DNA of 16,853 bases, taken from positions 1 to 16,853 of the forward strand of contig CAZRHH010000070.1 of the NCBI GenBank assembly GCA_964599885.1, read 5' to 3'. The stretch comes from CAZRHH01 sp964599885. GTDB taxonomy: Bacteria > Chloroflexota > Dehalococcoidia > DSTF01 > JACRBR01. This document shows, piece after piece, positions 7,095-13,772 of this stretch. Below the pieces are notes generated by a model that ran no database searches, was not told where the DNA came from, and saw only the letters and a program-made list of their open reading frames with translations. Positions within the stretch are counted from its first letter, which is position 1. Every line of letters begins with the position of its first letter. The position numbers were made by a program, and so were the translations under genes.

Positions 7095-7100
7095 AGGTTA
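7095..7100 (-). promoter_or_regulatory. -10 box adjoining the CoA-transferase start (leaderless)
   Basis: TAACCT on the minus strand ends 7 nt before the ATG at 7087. Transcription would begin at or within a base of the start codon. No -35 match stands out. Confidence 0.35.
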
Positions 7101-7181
7101 GCGACCTCGTGTCTTAGAGGTTAGCAAGCCGGTCAACGACGGCCGCCCCGAGCGGCGCTGACCAACCTCTACGTCTTACCT

Positions 7182-7198
7182 CCAACGTCCAACCTCCA
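7182..7198 (-). repeat. Dispersed repeat C, inverted copy 1
   Basis: CCAACGTCCAACCTCCA is the exact reverse complement of 8610-8626, so the hydrolase-thioesterase pair is flanked by 17-nt inverted repeats. The 186 nt of divergent intergenic DNA (7088-7273) also holds a small GC hairpin (7142-7156) and a CTCTGTG-type direct repeat near 7210-7231. Confidence 0.7.
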
Positions 7199-7273
7199 CC
7201 CTTCCCCTATCTCTGTGCCTCTGTGACTCTGTGGTTCAACCCATGCGGTGATGACGCCAGGACGGAGTGCTGG

Positions 7274-8131
7274 ATGCCAGTCGCAGCGCTCAATGGCATC
7301 ACGATTAACTACGAAGAGCACGGCGCCGGCACGCCGCTGGTGCTGGCGCACGGCTACAGCGCGACGCTGGCGATGTGGCGCGAGCAGTTGCCGGCGTTGA
7401 GCGAGCGTTATCGTGTCGTCGTGTACGACACGCGCGGTCACGGCGCGTCGACTGTGCCGGCCGACATGGGGCAGTACGGGTTGGCGCGTGAGTACGTGGC
7501 CGATCAACTCGCACTGATGAATCACCTTGGCATCGAGCAGGCGTACGTGGGCGGCCTGTCGATGGGCGGGATGATCGCGCAGGAGTTCGCGCTGCAACAT
7601 CCACGGCGCGTCAAAGCACTGCTGCTGTTCGATACGGGACCGGGCATGTCAGCGATGGGCCGCGACCCGGAGGCGAAAGCGCGCTTCGATCAAATGCGCA
7701 CGATGTTGCAGATGCTTGCGCGCACCAAGGGCATGGGCGCCATCATCGACGCGATGCGCAGCAGCCCGATGGCGATCTCGCGCGGAAATGGACCGCTGCC
7801 GGATGCGGTGCGCACGCACATCGCCAACATGCGGGAGATGAGCGTTGACGGCTATCTCGGCGGCGCCAAGGCGATGCAGGATTGGGCGGGATCGCTCGAT
7901 CGCCTGCACGAGATACGCGTTCCGACGTTGGTGCTCGTCGGCGAGCAGGATCAGTTGTTGCCGGCCAGTCGCATCATCCACGGCAAGATTGCCGGCAGCC
8001 GCTTCGTGCTGATCCGCAACAGCGGCCACGGCTCGAACTTCTGGCAGCCGGACGCTTTCATCAGCGCGACGCTCAACTTTCTCGCCGCTGTCGACGCCCG
8101 CCGGCCTGTCGCGGGCGAGGTAACGCTGTGA
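7274..8131 (+). CDS. Alpha/beta-fold hydrolase
   Basis: A 285-residue alpha/beta hydrolase of the esterase/epoxide-hydrolase-like class. The oxyanion-hole motif HGYSA is at 26-30, followed by YDTRGHGAS (51-59), the nucleophile elbow GGLSMGG (93-99) with Ser96, the acid Asp226 in VGEQDQLLP, and His252 in NSGHGSNF. All three catalytic residues are present and the cap between about 125 and 205 is helical. Relatives include 3-oxoadipate enol-lactonase and many general carboxylesterases, so the substrate is open. The ATG at 7274 was chosen over 7223 because GGAG lies 8 nt upstream and the protein begins at the first strand (VAALNGITINYEEHG). The stop overlaps the GTG of the next gene, so the two are surely co-transcribed. 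No signal peptide. Confidence 0.9.
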   Translation: MPVAALNGITINYEEHGAGTPLVLAHGYSATLAMWREQLPALSERYRVVVYDTRGHGASTVPADMGQYGLAREYVADQLALMNHLGIEQAYVGGLSMGGMIAQEFALQHPRRVKALLLFDTGPGMSAMGRDPEAKARFDQMRTMLQMLARTKGMGAIIDAMRSSPMAISRGNGPLPDAVRTHIANMREMSVDGYLGGAKAMQDWAGSLDRLHEIRVPTLVLVGEQDQLLPASRIIHGKIAGSRFVLIRNSGHGSNFWQPDAFISATLNFLAAVDARRPVAGEVTL

Positions 8132-8601
8132 TTCCCGATGCGGCGCCGCCGCCGGACTTCGACTGGGATGCCTGGGTCGCCGGCCGGCGCTCCGTGTTCG
8201 AAGAGCAGGTGTCGTTCAACCAGTACGCTTGTCTGTTGCTCGAAGCGGCGGGCCCGGGCTGGGCGCGCATGCGGATGCCGCTGCGGCCTGAAGTGATGAA
8301 TCCGTTCGGCTCCGTACACGGCGGCGCCATCGCAGCGCTGATCGATTCGGCGGCGGGCAGCGCGATCGCCGCCGGAACGGCGCCCGATAGCGACCGCATC
8401 ATGGGCACGATTGATATGCAGGTGCACTTTCTCGAACGGGGCCGCGGCGCCGCACTGATCGCCGAAGGGCGCATGGTGCGGGCAGGTCGTGCCGTCGCAA
8501 TCGCCAGCGTCGAGGTGCGCGACGAAGCCGGCGCCCTCGTCGCGATCGGCACCGGCACGTTCCGCATGGGCGCGCCGGGCGCGAAGCGCAACGAAGACTG
8601 A
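8128..8601 (+). CDS. PaaI-type hotdog-fold thioesterase
   Basis: A 157-residue single hotdog domain of the PaaI/YdiI-like acyl-CoA thioesterase group, which cleaves thioesters to free CoA and an acid in the cytoplasm. The signature NPFGSVHGGAIAALIDSAAG (58-77) carries the usual Asn, His-Gly-Gly and Asp73. Strands MGTIDMQVHFLERGRGAALIAEGRMVRAGRAVAIASVEVRDEAG are interrupted only by short turns, and FLER is close to the family's conserved FL-P turn. The GTG start at 8128 overlaps the upstream TGA in the four bases GTGA, with GCGAGG 7 nt before it, which indicates translational coupling to the hydrolase. The pair suggests handling of an ester or CoA-thioester intermediate, possibly aromatic or fatty. 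The substrate is not predictable. Confidence 0.88.
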   Translation: MIPDAAPPPDFDWDAWVAGRRSVFEEQVSFNQYACLLLEAAGPGWARMRMPLRPEVMNPFGSVHGGAIAALIDSAAGSAIAAGTAPDSDRIMGTIDMQVHFLERGRGAALIAEGRMVRAGRAVAIASVEVRDEAGALVAIGTGTFRMGAPGAKRNED

Positions 8602-8609
8602 TTAGTCGT

Positions 8610-8626
8610 TGGAGGTTGGACGTTGG
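8610..8626 (+). repeat. Dispersed repeat C, copy 2
   Basis: TGGAGGTTGGACGTTGG is the exact inverse of 7182-7198 and continues into one more GACGTTGG unit. It lies 8 nt after the thioesterase stop. Repeats of this GGTTGGACGTTGG type look like non-coding spacer elements. Confidence 0.7.
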
Positions 8627-8688
8627 ACGTTGGTGGTCCTCGAACGATGTGCAGGCGATGATAGGTTCGGCGCCAGTACAAAGCGGAC

Positions 8689-8713
8689 GTAGCTGCGGAG
8701 CTTCAGCTCCGCC
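8689..8713 (+). repeat. Palindromic repeat B, copy 1
   Basis: GCGGAGCT (8695-8702) and AGCTCCGC (8705-8712) form a near-perfect hairpin after GTAGCT. The same element occurs three more times in this window (12352, 13685 and 13797). It fills part of the 208-nt gap 8602-8809, which otherwise holds repeat C and the inverted repeat at 8769-8804 and no gene. Confidence 0.75.
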
Positions 8714-8768
8714 AACGCGGGTTGTTGCGCCTGACACTATCGATGTAGGCGCAGGGCCAGCGTTTGCC

Positions 8769-8804
8769 GTCAGATGAAACCTATTCCGAACTCCGACATC
8801 TGAC
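8769..8804. terminator. Inverted repeat after the glycosyltransferase gene, possible terminator
   Basis: GTCAGATG (8769-8776) and CATCTGAC (8797-8804) pair perfectly around a 20-nt loop. The structure begins 5 nt past the end of the glycosyltransferase gene on the minus strand. There is no T-run, so a role in termination or RNA stability is inferred from position only. Confidence 0.3.
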
Positions 8805-8809
8805 TCCTC

Positions 8810-10102
8810 TTACTCCCCCAATCTCACGCGCTTCGCAATTACGTCTTCGTAGAGTTGTGCCGTCGCGGCAGCGGTGTGCGCCCACGTGAACTCCTCCAGC
8901 ACGCGCTGGTGACCGGCGGCGCCCATCTCGCGGCACAGATCCGGATCGGCGATCAGGCGTGCGATCGCATCGGCAAGCGGCTGTGGCTGGGCCGCCGGAA
9001 CGATGACGCCGGTTTCGCCGTCAGCGACGACTTCCGGCAGCGCGCCGCCGTCACTCGCGATCACCGCCGTGCCGGAGGCCATCGCCTCCGCTACCGGCAG
9101 GCCGAACCCCTCGTACAGCGACGGCGAGACGAGCACCTGCGCGCGCCGGTACCACGCCGCCAACTCGTGTTTGGGCACGCGGCCGACGATCGTGACGCGA
9201 TCGCCGATCCCCAGCCGCTCGATTTCACGCGGCGCCACTCGCAGTGCGCCCGCCGGGCCGCCGACGACGTACAGGTGCGCGCGCGTGGCCTGCGGCAACA
9301 GTTCCAGCGCGCGCAACAAGTAGACGATGCCCTTGTTGTAATCCTCCGAATTGCCGACGAACAGCACCGCACCCGGCTCCATCTCGTCGCGTGCGCCCGG
9401 ATTGAACGCGCCGGCATCGACCCCGTCGTAGATCGCGTGCATCAGCCCCGGCCTAAGATTCCACAGTCGCTCGACGAGCATGGCGGACGCGCGCGAGCCG
9501 GAGATCGCGGCATCGAGCCTGCGGGCGACGACGTGTTGCATGTGCCACGGGTACCAGGCGATGCGTTGCACGCGCGCCGGTACCGAGCGCACGGCGCGCA
9601 GCCCGTTGGCGACGTCGACATCGAGCGGGTGATGGATGTTCGCTACGACGGGCCGGCCGAGCAGCGGGCGGATCATCGCTACGCCGTAGCTCAGCGTCTG
9701 ATTGTCGTGGACGACGTCGAATCGGCCCGTCGCGCGCTCGAGTGCGGCCAGTTTTGCAAGCGCGCGCAAGCTGAACGTGAAGATGAGTGACGAGAAGGTG
9801 AAGCGCGTAGACGCGAACTCGAAGTAGTTGAGCGGGTGGAAGTGGCTTCGCGGATCTCGCTCCGCGAAGTACGCGCGACGGTCGAGCAGCATCGACTGAA
9901 AGCTGTGTGTGTCGAGCCGATGCTCCACGACCGCCGGATCGAGCGTCGCGTACGGCGGACCGGAGATCACATGCACGTCGTGGCCGAGGCGCGCCAGTTC
10001 GCGCGTCACATTGGAGAGGTACACGCCCTGCCCGCCCGACTCCATCGAGCCGTGGTACATCAGGAAACAGATGCGGATGGCGGGCCTCCTCGCTGCGACC
10101 AT
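8810..10102 (-). CDS. GT4-family glycosyltransferase
   Basis: A GT-B fold, GT4-type retaining glycosyltransferase of up to 430 residues that moves a sugar from a nucleotide-sugar donor to a lipid, glycan or other acceptor at the inner face of the membrane. The N-terminal Rossmann domain has CFLMYHGSMESGGQGVY (12-28), where GGQGVY is the glycine-rich acceptor-side loop. The C-terminal domain has VLFVGNSEDYNKGIVYLLRA with Lys257, IVGRVPKHELAAWYRRA, and YEGFGLPVAEAMASG, whose Glu331 and Glu339 are the EX7E pair. The start is uncertain. The ATG at 10102 gives the listed frame, but a TACGCT -10 box abuts it and AGGAGG lies downstream at 10085-10090, 6 nt before an ATC (10078) that would begin IRICFLMYHG, where relatives start with MRI. 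The next ATG is at 10060. No polysaccharide cluster surrounds it. Confidence 0.9.
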   Translation of the reverse strand: MVAARRPAIRICFLMYHGSMESGGQGVYLSNVTRELARLGHDVHVISGPPYATLDPAVVEHRLDTHSFQSMLLDRRAYFAERDPRSHFHPLNYFEFASTRFTFSSLIFTFSLRALAKLAALERATGRFDVVHDNQTLSYGVAMIRPLLGRPVVANIHHPLDVDVANGLRAVRSVPARVQRIAWYPWHMQHVVARRLDAAISGSRASAMLVERLWNLRPGLMHAIYDGVDAGAFNPGARDEMEPGAVLFVGNSEDYNKGIVYLLRALELLPQATRAHLYVVGGPAGALRVAPREIERLGIGDRVTIVGRVPKHELAAWYRRAQVLVSPSLYEGFGLPVAEAMASGTAVIASDGGALPEVVADGETGVIVPAAQPQPLADAIARLIADPDLCREMGAAGHQRVLEEFTWAHTAAATAQLYEDVIAKRVRLGE

Positions 10103-10108
10103 AGCGTA
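10103..10108 (-). promoter_or_regulatory. -10-like box abutting the first ATG of the glycosyltransferase
   Basis: TACGCT on the minus strand ends directly at the ATG at 10102. If it is a real -10, transcription starts about 7 nt inside the frame, just upstream of the AGGAGG at 10085-10090, and that ATG could not be used. Confidence 0.35.
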
Positions 10109-10173
10109 CCGGCGACGCTGATCACGCGGGAAGCAAGACGCATGAGGCGCAGCGCGGCCGCCGATCGAGGTGC

Positions 10174-10536
10174 CTACTCTGGCTTAAACTCGATCAGCTG
10201 GACGTAATTCCCGTCCGGGTCGGCGAACGTCGAGATGACACCGCCCCAGTACTCGCGGCCCGCCGATCTGATAAACGGCACGCCGTGGCTCTCGATGCGT
10301 TGCTGCTCGGCGGCCAGATCATCGACGAACAGATTGAGAAGCATGCGCGCGGGGTGCCCCGCCTGTCCGCTGATGTCGCTGTGTTTGTCGAAGACGATCT
10401 CCATGCCGGCGGCGACGAGCGTGCTCTCGCGGTTGACGTCGGGATGGCGCGGCAAGCCGACGACGTCGGCGTAGAAGCGCATCAGTTCGGCGGGCCGCTC
10501 GCTGTTGATGTTCAGGATGACTTGGTTGACCTTCAT
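10174..10536 (-). CDS. VOC superfamily (glyoxalase/bleomycin-resistance fold) protein
   Basis: A 120-residue vicinal-oxygen-chelate protein made of two beta-alpha-beta-beta-beta modules. It starts with VILNINSERPAELMRFYADVVGLP, the usual first module, and ends with YWGGVISTFADPDGNYVQLIEF, where the DPDGN turn and the final Glu of the LIEF strand are typical. The possible metal ligands His and Glu are not all in their usual places: the first strand has Asn (ILNIN) where many glyoxalases have His, so it may not be an enzyme of the metal-binding type. The ATG at 10536 has GGAGGG 9 nt upstream, and the longer open frame to 10839 overlaps the divergent promoter and gene, so it was rejected. Divergent from the small gene at 10658. 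Confidence 0.85.
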   Translation of the reverse strand: MKVNQVILNINSERPAELMRFYADVVGLPRHPDVNRESTLVAAGMEIVFDKHSDISGQAGHPARMLLNLFVDDLAAEQQRIESHGVPFIRSAGREYWGGVISTFADPDGNYVQLIEFKPE

Positions 10537-10592
10537 GCTGACCGCCCTCCAGGCACAGCGACACCAGAAACCCGACACCCTGGATAGGGTCA

Positions 10593-10622
10593 TTGACGCA
10601 CGTGCGCAAGCACGAGGATAAT
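10593..10622 (+). promoter_or_regulatory. Sigma-70-type promoter for the gene at 10658
   Basis: TTGACG (10593-10598) and GATAAT (10617-10622) are separated by 18 nt. This is the best two-box promoter in the window. It predicts a start near 10629, followed by AGGAGG at 10647-10652 and the ATG at 10658. Confidence 0.65.
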
Positions 10623-10657
10623 CCTCTTCCAACCGAAGGATAGCCCAGGAGGCCACG

Positions 10658-10942
10658 ATGTACGGCAGTATGTTCAAAATGCGTCCGAAGGCCGGAAAAG
10701 CGCAGGAGCTACTCGACACGATGATGTCGTCGGATCGTCGGCCTGCCGGCATGAAGACGGCGTATCTCCTGTCCGAGGATGCCGAGGGCAGCGTGTGGGG
10801 CATGGCAATCTTCGACGATGAGAAGACGTACCGCGCCAACGCGGATGACCCGTCGCAGGGTGAGACATTTCAGAAGTGGCGTGGGCTGCTCGAAGCCGAC
10901 CCAGAGTGGCACGACGGCACGATCACGGAGCGCCCGAAGTAA
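10658..10942 (+). CDS. Small protein, probable dimeric alpha/beta-barrel (ABM-like)
   Basis: A 94-residue soluble protein. It begins MYGSMFKMRPKAGKAQELLD, then a second strand region around KTAYLLSEDAEGSVWGMAIFDDEKTYRANADDP and a helix up to GETFQKWRGLLEADPEWHDG. This strand-helix-strand-strand-helix-strand pattern with a (W)-x-F-(D)-E-x-x-Y segment is that of antibiotic-biosynthesis-monooxygenase-like dimeric barrels. I do not recognise a specific family, and no catalytic residues can be assigned. The start is secure: AGGAGG lies 5 nt before the ATG, and a good promoter lies upstream. It faces another small protein of similar type across a 28-nt gap containing a hairpin. Confidence 0.8.
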   Translation: MYGSMFKMRPKAGKAQELLDTMMSSDRRPAGMKTAYLLSEDAEGSVWGMAIFDDEKTYRANADDPSQGETFQKWRGLLEADPEWHDGTITERPK

Positions 10943-10952
10943 CTCGTGCGCT

Positions 10953-10969
10953 GGCCGCGTTGCGCGGCC
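10953..10969. terminator. Hairpin between convergent small genes
   Basis: GGCCGC (10953-10958) and GCGGCC (10964-10969) pair around GTTGC. It occupies most of the 28 nt between two facing stop codons and so may end both transcripts. There is no T-run. Confidence 0.45.
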
Positions 10970-10970
10970 G

Positions 10971-11240
10971 CTAGGGCACGATCAGGTTGTGCAGTTCCTT
11001 GAGGGAGCGCTTGGGCTTGATTCCCGGCGGCAGGTTGGGATGCACGTTTTTCGCGAAGAATTGGTTCGCGTCGTCGGCCGACTCCCAGACTTCAATCACC
11101 CTCCAGCCGTCGGGTGTCTGCTCTGACGTATGCAGGATGAATCCGTTCGCCTGGCGCATAGCCTGCGACAAGGCCATCGCCATTCCGTCGTAACCTTCCT
11201 GCGTCTGTCCGGGAACCTCAGCGGTCATGAGTACAGGCAT
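10971..11240 (-). CDS. Small ABM-like (dimeric alpha/beta-barrel) protein
   Basis: An 89-residue soluble protein. MPVLMTAEVPGQTQEGYDGM is the first strand and helix; GFILHTSEQTPDGWRVIEVWESADDANQFF is the central strand pair, with the W-R-V-I-E-V-W-E pattern of antibiotic-biosynthesis-monooxygenase-like folds, followed by a helix and the end IKPKRSLKELHNLIVP. Members are often cofactor-free oxygenases or stress proteins, but no function can be given here. The ATG at 11240 was chosen because GAAGGG lies 6 nt before it and the frame upstream of it (to 11330) is unlike the fold. Divergent from the PIG-L gene, with 146 nt between starts. Confidence 0.82.
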   Translation of the reverse strand: MPVLMTAEVPGQTQEGYDGMAMALSQAMRQANGFILHTSEQTPDGWRVIEVWESADDANQFFAKNVHPNLPPGIKPKRSLKELHNLIVP

Positions 11241-11374
11241 TGCAATCCCTTCTTCACTACCTGGACGAGCCGCGCGGTCGCGCGGGAAGCCACCATGCAG
11301 CGGCCATCTTACGCCTGCTCTGGCCGTCAACGCGAGCGACTTCGCTGCGCGTTTCGCCTGCGAACACGCCGTTC

Positions 11375-11380
11375 TACACT
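11375..11380 (+). promoter_or_regulatory. -10 box adjoining the PIG-L gene start (leaderless)
   Basis: TACACT is followed by six bases and the ATG at 11387. A weak TTTCGC hexamer lies 17 nt upstream (11352-11357). The spacing predicts transcription starting at the start codon. Confidence 0.4.
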
Positions 11381-11386
11381 GGCGTG

Positions 11387-12220
11387 ATGGTTACGAAGGT
11401 GCCACCCACGACAAAACAGGCCACCGTGCCAAAGCGCCGCGCTTCCAAACCAAAACGTGAACTGACGCCCGAAGAGAAGTGGGCGACGTACTCGCGCGCG
11501 CTGATCATTACGGCGCACCCTGACGATGCGGAGTTCATCGCCGGCGGCACGATCGCGAAGATGTGCGATCTTGGCTGGGACGTGACGATCGCCGTCGCGA
11601 CGAGCGGCGACAAAGGCACGCGCGACGAGAATCTGCGGCCGCAAGAACTGGCCGCCATGCGCGAGGCCGAGCAGCGCGCGGCGGGCGACGTGCTGGGGTT
11701 GCATCGCTGCATCTTTCTCGGCTATCCGGACGGATTCCTCGTCGAAGGGCCGGAGTTGCGCGGCCACGTCGTCAAGCTGATCCGTACGCTGAAGCCGGAT
11801 GTCGTCGTCACCTGGGACGGCTTCCGGGCGGGGTTCAATCACACGGATCATCGCGTCGTCGGACGGGTGGTGCGTGACGCGCTGTACCCGGCCGCGCACG
11901 ATCCGCACTACTACGCCGAGATGACGCGCGCCGGCATCGGCCCCTGGCGGAGTGCCGAGCTGTTGCTGGCGGCGACGGATGACGCTGACTACCATGTCGA
12001 CATAAGCGCGTATCTCGAGCGCAAGGTCGACGCGATTCTCTGTCACACGAGCCAGATCGAGGGCAAGCGCGACGTGATGCTCAAAGGCATGCGCGAGCGG
12101 GCGAAGAAGGACAAGGACCGCCGAAAGCGCACGGGATACGACTTTTCCGAGTCCTTCAAACGTATCGAATTCAGGCGGCCCGCCGGCGCGCCCGGGACGC
12201 CCGCTCCCGCGACGGGGTGA
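11387..12220 (+). CDS. PIG-L/LmbE-family N-acetylglucosaminyl deacetylase-like protein
   Basis: A 277-residue zinc-dependent deacetylase of the PIG-L/LmbE family, which includes MshB/BshB-type enzymes acting on GlcNAc conjugates. The zinc motif AHPDDAEF (43-50) gives His44, Asp46 and Asp47; the third ligand is His155 in NHTDHR (151-156). ATSGDKG (71-77) and RPQELAAMREAEQRAAGDVLG (84-104) are typical of the family. FLGYPDGFL (110-118) and VVVTWD (139-144) complete the Rossmann-like core. The first 28 residues are basic and Pro/Lys-rich, without a signal peptide. The ATG at 11387 was preferred to 11240: a TACACT box lies 6 nt upstream and the earlier residues are not family-like. No Shine-Dalgarno sequence is present. 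Whether the substrate is a thiol precursor such as bacillithiol or mycothiol, or a glycan, is unknown; no partner genes are nearby. Confidence 0.9.
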   Translation: MVTKVPPTTKQATVPKRRASKPKRELTPEEKWATYSRALIITAHPDDAEFIAGGTIAKMCDLGWDVTIAVATSGDKGTRDENLRPQELAAMREAEQRAAGDVLGLHRCIFLGYPDGFLVEGPELRGHVVKLIRTLKPDVVVTWDGFRAGFNHTDHRVVGRVVRDALYPAAHDPHYYAEMTRAGIGPWRSAELLLAATDDADYHVDISAYLERKVDAILCHTSQIEGKRDVMLKGMRERAKKDKDRRKRTGYDFSESFKRIEFRRPAGAPGTPAPATG

Positions 12221-12277
12221 TCCGCGCGATGTGGCACTGGAGGATGGAAGCTGGATGATGGATCGAGTCACCGGGAA

Positions 12278-12314
12278 CACGGTAGGGGCGAACCCGCGTG
12301 TTCGCCCCGGTATC
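12278..12314 (+). repeat. Palindromic repeat A, copy 1
   Basis: GGGGCGAAC and GTTCGCCCC form a 9-bp hairpin with a 6-nt loop, flanked by CACGGTA and GGTATC. The same 37 nt occurs at 14972-15008 with two loop differences. It lies in the 249-nt gap 12221-12469, which has no gene of its own. Confidence 0.8.
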
Positions 12315-12351
12315 ACGCACCGAACCACCAACTGGAACCGCGCCATTCTTC

Positions 12352-12377
12352 GTAGCGGCGGAGCTTTAGCTCCGCAT
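12352..12377 (+). repeat. Palindromic repeat B, copy 2
   Basis: GCGGAGCT (12358-12365) and AGCTCCGC (12368-12375) are preceded by GTAGCG. It matches the element at 8689 except for a few bases outside the stem. Confidence 0.75.
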
Positions 12378-12469
12378 CGCGCTTCGAACCACAACCGCGC
12401 GCGCACCGCGAGCCGGACGCTCGCAACCAACACCTACCATCGCGGATCCGCGATGCTCCCGGAGACGTC

Positions 12470-13354
12470 GTGGAGCAACTAGCGTTCGATCTCTTCATCG
12501 CGGCGTTTGTGCTGTCGCTGGCGGCGTCGGCGGCGTACGTGGCGTTGCCGTTGTGGCCGCGCGTGTCGTATCGCGCGGCGGAGACGACGGCAGGCACGAC
12601 GATGACGATCGCGTCAAAGAGCGAGCCGCCGCCGTTCATCGCGCCGCTTGCGACGTCGCTCAGTTTCATCATGGTGGTGACGCTGACGGCGTCGCTCGTC
12701 GCGCGCTGGATCGCCGTCGAGCATCCGCCTTACGCGAACATGTACGAGTACACGATCGCGCTCGGCTGGGGCTCGTCGCTGGTGTACGTGATCTTCGAGC
12801 GCGGGTACGGGCAGCGGGCGATCGGCGCCGTGCTCTTTCCGGGCATCGCAGCGCTGTTTGCGATCTCACTGATCTTCTTCCCGGCCGAAGTGACGCCGCT
12901 GATCCCGGCGTTGCAGGCGAACCGCATCCTCGGCATTCACGTCGGCATGATGATGGCGTCGTACAGCGCGCTGTCCGTGTCGTTCGGCGCGGCGGTGCTC
13001 TACCTCGTGCAGGACGGCAAGCGGCGTTTCGCGCGCCTGCCGTCGGGCGCGCTGCTCGAAGAGATCGCCCACAAGTCGGTGCTGATCGGCTTTCCGCTGC
13101 TGGCGCTCGGCGTCGCGCTCGGCGCCTGGTGGGCGAACGATGCCTGGGGCCGCTACTGGGGCTGGGATCCGAAGGAGACGTCCGCGCTCGTCACGTGGCT
13201 GATCTACGCCGGCTACCTGCACGCCCGCGGCCTCCGCGGCTGGCGCGGCAAGCGCGCAGCCGGCGTGCTGATCGTCGGGTACGCGGCCGTGCTGTTCACG
13301 TACTTTGCGGTGAATCTCTGGGTGTCGGGTTTGCACTCGTACAGCGGCGTCTAG
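12470..13354 (+). CDS. ccsA: CcsA/ResC-type cytochrome c assembly protein
   Basis: A 294-residue polytopic membrane protein of the HemC/CcmF/CcsA heme-handling superfamily, System II. With CcsB (ResB) it exports heme and attaches it to apocytochrome c outside the membrane. About eight hydrophobic segments are visible. The WWD signature is at 226-236 (WGRYWGWDPKE), and the flanking candidate heme histidines are His157 (LGIHVGMM) and His289 (GLHSYSGV). HPPYANMYEYT (85-95) matches the conserved loop after an early helix. The start is GTG at 12470 with GGAG 5 nt upstream; a TACCAT -10-like box lies at 12435-12440. A nine-codon frame (12453-12482) overlaps this start. The resB partner is not in the window. 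A relic of the same 3' end lies at 13715-13765. Confidence 0.93.
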   Translation: MEQLAFDLFIAAFVLSLAASAAYVALPLWPRVSYRAAETTAGTTMTIASKSEPPPFIAPLATSLSFIMVVTLTASLVARWIAVEHPPYANMYEYTIALGWGSSLVYVIFERGYGQRAIGAVLFPGIAALFAISLIFFPAEVTPLIPALQANRILGIHVGMMMASYSALSVSFGAAVLYLVQDGKRRFARLPSGALLEEIAHKSVLIGFPLLALGVALGAWWANDAWGRYWGWDPKETSALVTWLIYAGYLHARGLRGWRGKRAAGVLIVGYAAVLFTYFAVNLWVSGLHSYSGV

Positions 13355-13365
13355 TGACGCTGGGC

Positions 13366-13386
13366 GGTGAGAGGTGAGAGGTGAGA
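13366..13386 (+). repeat. Three tandem GGTGAGA units
   Basis: GGTGAGA is repeated three times, 11 nt after the ccsA stop, in a purine-rich stretch. It is a simple 7-nt tandem repeat and could vary in copy number. Confidence 0.8.
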
Positions 13387-13444
13387 GGGGGGAGGTCGGG
13401 TTCGTGACGCGCCTCCGGCTAGCCGAGCGCGCTACGCTGTCGCC

Positions 13445-13645
13445 ATGAAGCCTCGGCGCAGGAAGTTCGGCTTGCTCCTCGACTATCTTGAGCGCGTAAC
13501 GCCCATCCTCAGGTTCTGGCCATCCGCCATGCCATCGTTCCGCCGGCACTCGGAAAAGGTTCTCCGGAACGAAGAGGCGTTGAACCAGAAGTACCTCGCC
13601 GAGTTCCGCGAGACGGAACGCCGTGAGCGGAACAACGACGGTTAA
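13445..13645 (+). CDS. Small basic hypothetical protein, 66 residues
   Basis: A short, strongly charged protein starting MKPRRRKFGLLLDYLERVTPILRFW and ending in a helix rich in Glu and Arg (NQKYLAEFRETERRERNNDG). The first half is amphipathic and could touch a membrane; the second could be a short coiled coil. I do not recognise a family. Support comes from a TACGCT -10 box at 13433-13438 placed exactly 6 nt before the ATG, the spacing also seen at the PIG-L and CapA-like starts, and from the absence of any competing gene here. There is no Shine-Dalgarno sequence. It could still be a chance frame in GC-rich DNA. Confidence 0.45.
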   Translation: MKPRRRKFGLLLDYLERVTPILRFWPSAMPSFRRHSEKVLRNEEALNQKYLAEFRETERRERNNDG

Positions 13646-13660
13646 CTATCTACCCAAACA

Positions 13661-13714
13661 CTCGACCGGAACCCAAAACGAAATGTAGCTGCGTAGCTTT
13701 AGCTGCGCCTGTTC
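13661..13714 (+). repeat. 54-bp direct repeat, first copy (contains repeat B copy 3)
   Basis: Begins CTCGACCGGAACCCAAAACG and ends GCGCCTGTTC. The second copy at 13773-13825 differs only by one missing A. The inner part carries the palindromic repeat B in the form GCGTAGCT with AGCTGCGC. Confidence 0.9.
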
Positions 13715-13765
13715 TTTGCCGTGAATCTCTGGGTGTCGGGTTTGCACTCGTACAGCGGCGTTTGA
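13715..13765 (+). pseudogene. Relic of the ccsA 3' end between two direct repeats
   Basis: This stretch reads FAVNLWVSGLHSYSGV followed by TGA, the same 16 C-terminal residues as the intact ccsA that ends at 13354, including the conserved histidine. The nucleotide copy differs at the third positions of one Ala codon (GCG to GCC) and the last Val codon (GTC to GTT), and uses TGA instead of TAG. Upstream it breaks off exactly at the end of the 54-bp repeat. It is either a duplicated fragment or what remains of a second ccsA gene. It cannot encode a working protein. Confidence 0.85.
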
Positions 13766-13772
13766 CGCCAAT

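Noticed and set aside
11240..11386. Longer N-terminus for the PIG-L protein starting at 11240
   Set aside because: The added 49 residues are not family-like and would overlap the divergent promoter region; the -10 box at 11375 points to 11387.
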